Below are positions 1 to 5,841 of a DNA stretch of 6,168 nt, piece after piece. The stretch comes from Opitutaceae bacterium UBA6669. Lineage in GTDB: Bacteria; Verrucomicrobiota; Verrucomicrobiia; Opitutales; Opitutaceae. Position 1 is the first letter of the stretch, and the number at the start of each line of letters is the position of its first letter. A program made the translations under genes and the position numbers. Location of the stretch: assembly GCA_002455175.1 (NCBI GenBank), contig DKKJ01000437.1:4196-10363 (forward strand). The letters are read 5' to 3'. The notes beneath the pieces were generated by a model. It did not search any database. It was given only the letters and a program-made list of their open reading frames with translations, and was not told where the DNA came from.

Positions 1-592
1 AGCGATTGGAGCGGCGGCGGCCCGTGCTACGCGTGAAGGGCAGCATGCGCCTCGTATTCCGGCGGGTGTACACATCGAAGGTGATGTCATCTTACATCCG
101 TCAGTTCGACTTCCTGCGTACGCCACCTTGATCGGACCCGCCTGGATTGGACCTGACACTGAAATTCGTCCCGGGGCCTATCTACGCGGCAATGTGATTG
201 TCGGCGCGGGATGTGTCCTGGGTAATGCCTGCGAGTTTAAAAACTGCGTCTTGCTCGATGGTGTCCAGGTGCCGCATTTTAGCTACGTGGGGGACTCGGT
301 GTTGGGCAACCGTGCTCATCTCGGTGCGGGCGTGATTCTCTCGAATCTAAGGCTGGATCAAAAACCCATCACTGTCGTGGTACGTGACCAGGTGTATGCC
401 ACGGGGTTGCGTAAGTTTGGTGCCTTGCTCGGCGATGCTGCGGAGGTGGGTAGCAACGCGGTCCTCAATCCTGGAACGATCCTCGGCAAACGGGCTTTGG
501 TCATGCCGACCGTGTCTTTTTCTGGGTTTCTGGCAGAAAACATGATCGCGCGCGTGCGTCAGGCGGTCGTGCAGATGCCTCGGCGAGACTGA
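1..592 (+). CDS. GlmU-type left-handed beta-helix acyltransferase (5' end missing)
   Basis: The frame is open from base 2 to the TGA at 590-592, giving 196 visible residues; the true start lies left of the window. Hexapeptide repeats run through most of the protein, as in left-handed beta-helix transferases. Visible residues 92-98 read HFSYVGD, matching HLTYLGD around the catalytic His363 of E. coli GlmU. Counting from that His, residues equivalent to GlmU Arg333, Lys351, Tyr366, Asn386 and Lys392 are also kept (R62, K80, Y95, N115, K121), while Asn377 is replaced by H106. These residues bind the sugar nucleotide or catalyse acetyl transfer in GlmU, so a cytoplasmic role on an amino-sugar phosphate for cell-wall or lipopolysaccharide precursors is plausible. 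Relatives in Opitutales are, as I recall, short proteins named UDP-GlcNAc diphosphorylase. Whether a nucleotidyltransferase domain precedes it cannot be seen. The fold is secure; the substrate is inferred. Confidence 0.8.
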   Translation, partial: AIGAAAARATREGQHAPRIPAGVHIEGDVILHPSVRLPAYATLIGPAWIGPDTEIRPGAYLRGNVIVGAGCVLGNACEFKNCVLLDGVQVPHFSYVGDSVLGNRAHLGAGVILSNLRLDQKPITVVVRDQVYATGLRKFGALLGDAAEVGSNAVLNPGTILGKRALVMPTVSFSGFLAENMIARVRQAVVQMPRRD

Positions 593-616
593 GCGGAAAC
601 CTTGGATTTGAGATTT

Positions 617-643
617 GAGCTTTCTCGCCAGACGGCGAAGCTC
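617..643 (+). promoter_or_regulatory. Possible bulged hairpin just upstream of trpS
   Basis: GAGCTT at 617-622 pairs with AAGCTC at 638-643, and CGCC at 626-629 pairs with GGCG at 634-637, leaving a 3-base bulge (TCT) and a 4-base loop (AGAC). The structure ends 11 bases before the trpS ATG. It has no following T-run, so it is not a standard intrinsic terminator. It could influence translation initiation of trpS or mark an RNA processing point, but a chance inverted repeat is possible. No T-box or tryptophan-rich leader peptide is visible in this 62-base gap. Confidence 0.25.
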
Positions 644-654
644 GCTGGTTTCTT

Positions 655-1620
655 ATGTCCAGAACGCTCACTGGTATCCAGCCCTCCGGCACGCTTCACA
701 TCGGCAATTACTTTGGGGCGATGCGTCCCGCCATTGATGCCCAGGCGAAAGCCGAATGCTACTTTTTCATCGCTGATTACCATTCGATGACCTCGTTGTG
801 GGATTCGACGCAGCGGCGCCGCAATACCCTGGACGTCGCTTTGGATTGGCTGGCATGCGGACTGGATCCTGCGCGGAGCGTTTTCTGGAAACAGAGTGAT
901 GTTCCTGAGGTAGCGGAGTTGATGTGGATTATCGGCACGTTAACACCCATGGGATTGCTGGAGCGTGCGCACAGTTATAAAGATAAAACGGCCAAGGGGA
1001 TTTCTGCTAATTTTGGACTGTTTGCTTATCCTGTTCTGATGGCGGCGGACATCCTGTTGTATGACACGCATCGCGTACCGGTCGGCAAAGATCAGAAGCA
1101 GCACGTCGAGATGACTCGCGACATCGCTATCAAGTTCAACCAAACCTATAGCGAGACGTTCGTGGTGCCAGAATCAGTTATCCGCGAAGACGTCGCAGTG
1201 GTGCCGGGGCTCGACGGTCAGAAGATGAGCAAGAGTTACGGCAATACCATCGACATCTTTGGCGACGAGAAGGCCACGAAGAAAAAGATCATGGGTATCG
1301 TCATGGACTCGCGGACTCCGCAAGAGCCGAAGCCAGATGCGGACAAAAATGTGGCGATCCAACTCCTCAAGCTCGTGGCGCCTGAAGAGGTTTCGACCGA
1401 CTACGAGCGGCGACTCCGTGAAGGAGGACTTGGCTACGGTGATCTGAAAAAGGCCCTTTTCGAACACTATTGGACTTACTTCGCACCGTATCGGGCCAAG
1501 CGTGCGGAATTGGCTGCGAATCTCGATCACGTGAATGCACTGTTGCGTGACGGAGCCGCGAAGGCGCGGGCTACAGCCAATGGCGTCTTGGGCCGCGCGC
1601 GCGCCGCCTGCGGACTCTAA
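655..1620 (+). CDS. trpS: Tryptophanyl-tRNA synthetase
   Basis: This cytoplasmic class I aminoacyl-tRNA synthetase charges tRNA-Trp using ATP and tryptophan. The 321-residue product is the normal bacterial length. PSGTLHIGN at residues 10-18 holds the HIGH-type signature (HIGN, 15-18), and KMSKS lies at 190-194. The stretch around residues 113-158 (YKDKTAKG, YPVLMAADILL, PVGKDQKQHVEMTRDIA) is characteristic of TrpRS. His43 in IADYH aligns with the position at which Asn is associated with indolmycin-resistant TrpRS forms, so this looks like the common sensitive type (inference). ATG at 655 is the only credible start: the frame upstream has no ATG, GTG or TTG before an in-frame TGA at 616-618. 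There is no Shine-Dalgarno motif. The gene lies 62 bases after the beta-helix gene on the same strand, so co-transcription is possible, and it is convergent with plsC. Confidence 0.97.
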   Translation: MSRTLTGIQPSGTLHIGNYFGAMRPAIDAQAKAECYFFIADYHSMTSLWDSTQRRRNTLDVALDWLACGLDPARSVFWKQSDVPEVAELMWIIGTLTPMGLLERAHSYKDKTAKGISANFGLFAYPVLMAADILLYDTHRVPVGKDQKQHVEMTRDIAIKFNQTYSETFVVPESVIREDVAVVPGLDGQKMSKSYGNTIDIFGDEKATKKKIMGIVMDSRTPQEPKPDADKNVAIQLLKLVAPEEVSTDYERRLREGGLGYGDLKKALFEHYWTYFAPYRAKRAELAANLDHVNALLRDGAAKARATANGVLGRARAACGL

Positions 1621-1693
1621 TGCAACGAGGGGCGTGAACGTGGCAGGCCTGCTTAGTCGCGCCGGCCCTCCAATCGGTTGTCGACCTCGTAAG
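1621..1693. other. Convergent gap between trpS and plsC, no clear terminator
   Basis: The 73 bases between the two stop codons contain a perfect 10-base palindrome, GCAGGCCTGC at 1643-1652, and distant inverted repeats: ACGAGG (1625-1630) with CCTCGT (1685-1690), and GAGGG (1627-1631) with CCCTC (1666-1670). None is followed by a T-run on either strand. A structured terminator shared by both genes is possible but not shown by the sequence. Confidence 0.3.
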
Positions 1694-2353
1694 TTAGATC
1701 ACCGCGTAGCGTGGTTCCTGGAGTCGAGCGATGGCGCTCATGATGTGTTCGCTCGCCTTTTGGTAACGCTCGCGACCTGCTGACGGATCATCATAGTCTG
1801 CGGGGGAAATGAGTGGACCGAAGGCCACTGAAACACGCACACCGGGTTTGATCCCACCACTTTTGCCAAACGCGTGATGCGAATTGAAAATTCGCGCGGG
1901 CAACACGGGAGCCTGGGTTTTGCATGCAATCAATCCCACGCCTGCTTTCGCTGGCTGTAGATTTCCATCGAGCGATCGTGTGCCTTCAGGAAACAGGATC
2001 AGCGCCTTGCCGGATTGCAGCGTCTGCAAAACGCGCCGGATAGCCGCGACATCTGAGCCGCCGTCACGATCAACTGGGATCGTACCGACGCCGTCCAGCC
2101 ACCAGCTCGCAATGCCCGGTTTCCAGAGCGTTTTACGAGCGAAGAAAGCCATCTGGCGTGGTACCTGCGAGCCGACAATGGGGGGGTCGAGATGGCTAGC
2201 GTGATTGCAGGCGACAATAAAGGCGCCCTGTCGCGGGATGTTTTCGAGACCGGCGATTTCGCCGCGGAAGCAGATATCGTAGATCGTCAGTGCGATGTAA
2301 TGAAACAGCCCATACAGGCGTCCCATTAGAATCTGGTCATAACGGCGGCTCAT
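1694..2353 (-). CDS. plsC: 1-acyl-sn-glycerol-3-phosphate acyltransferase (PlsC family)
   Basis: The 219-residue product has the full acyltransferase motif set. NHASHLD at 50-56 is the catalytic HX4D block (His51, Asp56), GVGTIPVDR at 88-96 is block II, FPEGTRS at 121-127 is the substrate-phosphate block, and APVLP at 148-152 is block IV. The family acylates lysophosphatidic acid to phosphatidic acid at the inner membrane; the hydrophobic stretch near residues 13-28 may anchor it. Its ATG overlaps the cmk stop by 4 bases (ATGA), which suggests translational coupling, and the cmk-plsC pairing is known in several phyla. Seven consecutive C bases on the coding strand (window 2180-2186) encode part of Asp56-Pro57-Pro58, directly after the catalytic block. 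No Shine-Dalgarno motif precedes the start. Family membership is firm; acceptor specificity is assumed. Confidence 0.93.
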   Translation of the reverse strand: MSRRYDQILMGRLYGLFHYIALTIYDICFRGEIAGLENIPRQGAFIVACNHASHLDPPIVGSQVPRQMAFFARKTLWKPGIASWWLDGVGTIPVDRDGGSDVAAIRRVLQTLQSGKALILFPEGTRSLDGNLQPAKAGVGLIACKTQAPVLPARIFNSHHAFGKSGGIKPGVRVSVAFGPLISPADYDDPSAGRERYQKASEHIMSAIARLQEPRYAVI

Positions 2354-3033
2354 GAAGCGGAGGATTGACGGAGGTGCTGCTCGACTTGCTTGGCAACGTG
2401 ATTGACCACCTCGTTCAACGTAAGGTAGGTGCTATCAATGGCGATCGCTCCCTCGGGAATCGTCAGCGGCGCTGTCTTTCGAGATGAATCTAGTCGATCG
2501 CGTTCTGTGATCGAATCCGTTTGTCCCTCTTGCGCGCGGCGGCGGGCACGCTCGGTCGGATCCGCATGCAGGAAGAAGCGCAGTGGGGCATCAGGAAAGA
2601 TCACCGACCCAATATCGCGTCCTTCCATGACCAATCCGCGAAATCCATGCGCCAGCGCCACATCGACCTGGCTGCGCTGGTAGGTGAGCAAGCGTGCTCG
2701 CACGGCGGGTAAAGCCGCGAAATGTGAGACGGCTGCATTCACTTCGGGACTACGGATTTCATCGCCGGGACGGCGACCATTGATCTCGAGCCACGCTGCC
2801 TGTCCTTCCACCCGTGTTTCCAAGGAAAGCTCATGGAGTGCGCGCTGGGAGTGAGATGGGTCGTCGGATCGAACTCCCAGTCGGAGCATTTCTGCAGTGA
2901 TGGCGCGGTAATGGAACCCGGTTTCTACCTGCATGAAGTTGAAGCGCGCAGCCAAGGCTCTCGCTGTGGAGGACTTTCCGGAGGCCGCACCGCCATCGAT
3001 GGCGACGATGAGAAGGCGAGTGGGAGAAGCCAT
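2350..3033 (-). CDS. cmk: Cytidylate kinase (CMP/dCMP kinase)
   Basis: The enzyme transfers phosphate from ATP to CMP or dCMP in pyrimidine nucleotide synthesis. With the ATG at 3033 it is 227 residues, the usual size, and the P-loop GGAASGKS sits at 14-21 near the N-terminus. ETGFHYR at 37-43 matches the family's DTGAMYR region, EINGRRPGDEIRSPEV at 83-98 is the CMP-domain signature, and EGRDIG at 137-142 and RDRLDSSR at 178-185 hold the conserved Arg and Asp residues of the CMP site and LID. The segment between the RARRR stretch (162-166) and RDRLD is only about 11 residues, shorter than in many Cmk proteins. A longer frame reaches an ATG at 3135, but its extra 34 residues lie inside aroA and look unlike Cmk. 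The chosen start lies 4 bases after the aroA stop, giving a coupled aroA-cmk-plsC unit. Confidence 0.95.
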   Translation of the reverse strand: MASPTRLLIVAIDGGAASGKSSTARALAARFNFMQVETGFHYRAITAEMLRLGVRSDDPSHSQRALHELSLETRVEGQAAWLEINGRRPGDEIRSPEVNAAVSHFAALPAVRARLLTYQRSQVDVALAHGFRGLVMEGRDIGSVIFPDAPLRFFLHADPTERARRRAQEGQTDSITERDRLDSSRKTAPLTIPEGAIAIDSTYLTLNEVVNHVAKQVEQHLRQSSAS

Positions 3034-3037
3034 GAGG

Positions 3038-4342
3038 TCAGGAGGCACGACGCAGCGTATCCAACAACGTGAAAAAGTGGGGGAATGTCTTCGCGCAACA
3101 ACCTGGGTCTTTGATGGTGAGCCAAGGGGTTCCATCGCCTCGCAAGTCGTATGACCCCAGGATCCCGAAACTCATGGCAAAACGGTGGTCACCGTACGTC
3201 TCGATCACCTGATCCTGTCGCAAGGGTCGCGGTGTAATGGTCAGCGAGTCGTGTTCTTCGATCACGTCCTGGCCCAGCCGCCGAAGTTCACGCGCCATTC
3301 CAGCTACACGATCGGTTTCTTGTTTTCGCGTGTGGGCGATCCCAGAAATATGGGTAGGGCCTTTCAGCAGAGGAGCGATGGCAGCGAGGGTGAGGAAGGT
3401 GTCGGAGATTTCGTGGAAATCTTCGTCGAGGCGTTTGCCCGGTGGACGAGCTTGAACACGGCGCACCACCTCGAGGTAGGCGGAGTCTCCTTGTAAACCG
3501 GCGCCGGGAGGACGGAGCCCTGGTAGTTCGAGCGATCCTCCCACTACGAGCGGCAATGTCTGAAAATAACTCGCGGCCGTGGCGTCGGGCTCGATCACAT
3601 AGGTCGCGGGTGCACAGTAGGGCTGCGAAGGCACTGCGAACGACATGGTTGCAGCATGGGTGTCGGGACGAGGAAGGGTGACTCCGAACTCCGCCATCAA
3701 GCGCAAGGTCATCTCGACAAACGTCCAGCGCACGCTGCCAACCAGCGCCACTGTGATGGGCTCGCGCGAACGCGGTGCGATCATCAGCAGGGCAGAAAGG
3801 AGCTGGCTGCTTTCGCTGGCGTCCAAAGAGACAGTCCCGCCGCGCAGGAAGCCTCCCTTGATTTCCAGGGGAAAGAAACCCTCTTCACCGAGGCACGTGA
3901 TGGGCACGCCGAGCGTTCGTAGGGCTTCGATGAGGGGACGCATCGGTCGCTTGCGCATTTGGGCAACGCCGTCGATGCGATAAGTCCCCCGCGGCGCTGC
4001 TGCACACAATGCGGTCAGAAATCGTGCTGCAGTGCCCGCCAACCCGACGAAGAGTGGAATTGGGTCAGCAGAATTGGTTTCCGCGTAGGCCTGATGTTGG
4101 CCGCTGAGATGAACCGTGCCAGCGGCGGCATCGGCTTCAACTTGGAAGCCAATCGCCCGCAGCGCTGCGGCCATGAGTTGCGTGTCTTCGCTAAACAGTG
4201 CGCCGGTGAGTGTCACCGGAGTCTCGGCCAGCGCAGCGAGGAGCAAGGCGCGATTCGTGAGGCTCTTCGAGCCAGGCAAAATCGCCGATCCCCGCACAGG
4301 TCGGGTGAAAGGAATGACCGGGAGGAAGTCGGGCAACGTCAT
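3038..4342 (-). CDS. aroA: 3-phosphoshikimate 1-carboxyvinyltransferase (EPSP synthase)
   Basis: The enzyme joins phosphoenolpyruvate to shikimate-3-phosphate, the sixth shikimate-pathway step and the target of glyphosate. With the ATG at 4342 it has 434 residues, normal for the family. Signatures in order are LPGSKSLTNRALLLAALA (22-39), GLAGTAARFL (100-109), MRKRPM (129-134), SSQLLSALL (178-186), EPDATAASYF (251-260), ISDTFLTLA (312-320), RKQETDR (339-345), TYGDHRFAM (382-390) and DPGCCAKTF (412-420). The phosphoenolpyruvate-side residues are kept (K26, G103, R132, D314, E342, R345, R387, K418). Several shikimate-phosphate-side positions differ from E. coli (F208 for Tyr200, H337 for Asn336, Q341 for Lys340). 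The frame stays open upstream to a TTG at 4507, but those 55 residues are Ser/Arg-rich and unlike any EPSP synthase N-terminus, so the shorter form is preferred. cmk follows after 4 bases. Confidence 0.96.
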   Translation of the reverse strand: MTLPDFLPVIPFTRPVRGSAILPGSKSLTNRALLLAALAETPVTLTGALFSEDTQLMAAALRAIGFQVEADAAAGTVHLSGQHQAYAETNSADPIPLFVGLAGTAARFLTALCAAAPRGTYRIDGVAQMRKRPMRPLIEALRTLGVPITCLGEEGFFPLEIKGGFLRGGTVSLDASESSQLLSALLMIAPRSREPITVALVGSVRWTFVEMTLRLMAEFGVTLPRPDTHAATMSFAVPSQPYCAPATYVIEPDATAASYFQTLPLVVGGSLELPGLRPPGAGLQGDSAYLEVVRRVQARPPGKRLDEDFHEISDTFLTLAAIAPLLKGPTHISGIAHTRKQETDRVAGMARELRRLGQDVIEEHDSLTITPRPLRQDQVIETYGDHRFAMSFGILGSYDLRGDGTPWLTIKDPGCCAKTFPHFFTLLDTLRRAS

Positions 4343-4507
4343 GCAGCGAACAGAGCTAGAGGTGTGGGATCGGGAGCCAAGTGCTAAACTTTTTCGGGGG
4401 CGATTTGCGTTTAGGGGCGGCGCAAAAGGCGCACTCCCGCTTGAGAGAGTTAGGACAAAGTCGTCTGAAGCGAACGGGGTGAGGGTCGACCGCCTCTGGG
4501 CCCCCAA
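4343..4507 (-). promoter_or_regulatory. 165-base tyrA-aroA gap with a possible nested hairpin
   Basis: This is the only sizeable gap inside an otherwise tight minus-strand cluster. It contains a 6-base inverted repeat, CTAAAC at 4384-4389 with GTTTAG at 4409-4414, and inside it TCG at 4394-4396 pairs with CGA at 4401-4403 around GGGG. A further short repeat, GCGC-AAAAG-GCGC, lies nearby. I found no convincing -35/-10 pair. The gap could hold the aroA-cmk-plsC promoter and leader, or be untranslated spacer in one transcript. Confidence 0.3.
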
Positions 4508-5362
4508 TTAGGGCCGAAACCCGTCGCGGTATGCTTTTCCCCGTTCGAGCCGTGCTTGCACCTCTAGCCAGTCGCCATTGGCCAAGGCAGCGTGAAAGCC
4601 TTCCAACTCGGTTTGTAGTCCACGCAGTGCACGGAGGACCTCTTCCCGGTTATTGCGGAAGATCTCGATCCACATGGTGGCGTCACTTCCGGCTATCCGA
4701 GTGGTATCACGCAGGCCGTTGCCAGAAACGTTACGCCACGCGGGTGGGCGCTGGCTGAGAAACGTGCAGAGCGTGGTGGCTAAAGCCTGGGGCAGATGAC
4801 TGATGTGCGCGACGATCTCGTCGTGCTCGTCGGGCGAAACAGTCGTCACTTGGGCTCCCAGGTGAGTCCAGAATCGAGCCACGTCTTCTACTGCTGCCGG
4901 GTCGCTTGAGGGTAGTGGCGTGACGAAGCAAACGCGTTTCTGAAACAAGTCGGCAGAGCCATTTTCCCACCCCGTCTTTTCACTTCCTGCCATGGGATGA
5001 GCTCCCACGAAATGAGCGCGATTTCCCAGCGCCGCGGCGCAAGCCCGGGTCAGTGCGGCCTTGGTGGAGCCCACGTCAGTGACGCGTGCCCCTTCTTTTA
5101 CATGTGGGGAAATCGTGTGAGCCAACTCGATGATGCGTTCAACGGGCGCGGCTAAAACCACCAAGTCAGCCTGGCGCACCGCTTCCTCTGGAGTTGAGGT
5201 CACGTGGTCACACCAGGGTTGAGAGGCCAGTTGGATCCGAACCTCGGGACGTCGAGCCCAGATTGTGATGGTTTTGGCGGCGCCGCGAGCTTTGGGGGCC
5301 AGGGCAACGGAGCCACCGAGTAAGCCGGGAGCAAGGATGGCGAGGTGGGAAACGACGGACAT
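4508..5362 (-). CDS. tyrA: Prephenate/arogenate dehydrogenase
   Basis: TyrA oxidatively decarboxylates prephenate (to 4-hydroxyphenylpyruvate) or arogenate (to tyrosine). The 284-residue product is a TyrA core with no chorismate mutase domain and no C-terminal ACT domain. The N-terminal Rossmann fold shows APGLLGGS at 11-18. DVGSTKA at 96-102 and GAHPMAGSEKTG at 120-131 carry the catalytic Ser/His pair (S99, H122). ISHLPQ at 187-192 and LRDTTRIAGSDATMWIEI at 217-234 form the substrate-binding helical domain. The first Gly of the usual GxGxxG is Ala11, and the end of the second strand reads IWARRP (34-39) with no acidic residue, which hints at NADP(H) preference (inference). Prephenate versus arogenate cannot be settled by eye. 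It starts 25 bases after the EVE gene and precedes aroA; a tyrA-aroA neighbourhood is known elsewhere. No Shine-Dalgarno motif is seen. Confidence 0.93.
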   Translation of the reverse strand: MSVVSHLAILAPGLLGGSVALAPKARGAAKTITIWARRPEVRIQLASQPWCDHVTSTPEEAVRQADLVVLAAPVERIIELAHTISPHVKEGARVTDVGSTKAALTRACAAALGNRAHFVGAHPMAGSEKTGWENGSADLFQKRVCFVTPLPSSDPAAVEDVARFWTHLGAQVTTVSPDEHDEIVAHISHLPQALATTLCTFLSQRPPAWRNVSGNGLRDTTRIAGSDATMWIEIFRNNREEVLRALRGLQTELEGFHAALANGDWLEVQARLERGKAYRDGFRP

Positions 5363-5387
5363 ACTGGGTTCGTTGAGGGCGATACGC

Positions 5388-5810
5388 TCAGGCTTTTTCG
5401 CCCAGTTTAACGATGGTTTCGAATTCCTTACGACTGACCGGCATCACTGACAGCCGAGTGTGGCGGATCAGGGGGATGTCTTTAAGAGCGGGAGTGGACT
5501 TTATTTCCGTGAGGGTCACGGCGCGAGCGAAGGCATCCTTTGCTTTGAGTTCAACAGCCACCCATGGATTGGGATTTTCTTCGGCGGTGGAGTCGGGAAA
5601 CGCAGCTTTTGAAACCTCCGCAGTGCCCACCACCTCCTTAGGGCCGCCGCTGGCGTAGAAAAGCACCTGGTCACCTTTCTTCATACCCTGCAAATTATTA
5701 CGCGCTTGGAAGTTCCGGACGCCCGTCCACTCCGTCTTTCCGTCGGCCACAAACTGGGTCCACGCATACGATTCGGGTTCTTGTTTCACCAGCCAGTATT
5801 GGGTTGTCAT
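5388..5810 (-). CDS. EVE-domain protein (PUA-like, thymocyte nuclear protein 1 type)
   Basis: The 140-residue product is a single EVE domain from end to end. YWLVKQEPESY at 5-15 is the hallmark N-terminal motif, followed by WTGVRNFQARNNL at 28-40, GDQVLFYAS at 46-54 and RLSVMPVS at 119-126. EVE domains are PUA-like; relatives bind modified bases in DNA or RNA through an aromatic pocket, and some are linked with restriction or RNA-modification systems. Here the domain is not fused to a nuclease and its neighbours are housekeeping genes, so a free-standing nucleic-acid-binding role is the best guess and the ligand is unknown. It is the first gene of the minus-strand cluster and lies 25 bases ahead of tyrA. 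Its ATG is only 31 bases from the divergent start of the small membrane protein gene. No Shine-Dalgarno motif precedes it. Confidence 0.92.
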   Translation of the reverse strand: MTTQYWLVKQEPESYAWTQFVADGKTEWTGVRNFQARNNLQGMKKGDQVLFYASGGPKEVVGTAEVSKAAFPDSTAEENPNPWVAVELKAKDAFARAVTLTEIKSTPALKDIPLIRHTRLSVMPVSRKEFETIVKLGEKA

Positions 5811-5841
5811 GGAAGAGAGGGGGCGATGCGCTGCCTAAAGA

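Noticed and set aside
128..592. TTG at 128 as the start of the beta-helix gene
   Set aside because: The frame is open back to base 2 and the upstream residues (IPAGVHIEGDVILHPSVRLP) continue the same repeat pattern, so the gene begins left of the window.
1174..1530. 118-codon open frame antisense to trpS
   Set aside because: It lies entirely within a confidently identified gene, has no recognisable domain, and is explained by the codon composition of the opposite strand.
1594..1603. Alternating CG run, possible Z-DNA or repeat
   Set aside because: It is only five CG units inside the trpS coding region, encoding Gly-Arg-Ala-Arg-Ala, and is explained by codon choice in a GC-rich gene.
1643..1666. 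Intrinsic terminator for trpS formed by GGC/GCC-type stems
   Set aside because: The pairing is imperfect, with a mismatch and a 12-base loop, and no T-run follows.
3034..3135. Longer cmk beginning at the ATG at 3135
   Set aside because: It adds 34 residues inside aroA that do not resemble Cmk, whereas the ATG at 3033 puts the P-loop at the usual distance from the N-terminus.
4343..4507. 55-residue N-terminal extension of AroA from a TTG at 4507
   Set aside because: The extension is Ser/Arg-rich and low in pattern, starts directly at the tyrA stop, and would make AroA 489 residues; the ATG at 4342 gives the normal length.
3959..4511. Open frames of 142 and 131 codons antisense to aroA and its upstream gap
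   Set aside because: They overlap each other and the aroA coding region, and show no domain or credible start signal.
5804..5832. TTGTCA as a -35 box for the microprotein gene
   Set aside because: No acceptable -10 sequence occurs 16-18 bases downstream (TGCGCT at the best spacing), so I do not call a promoter.
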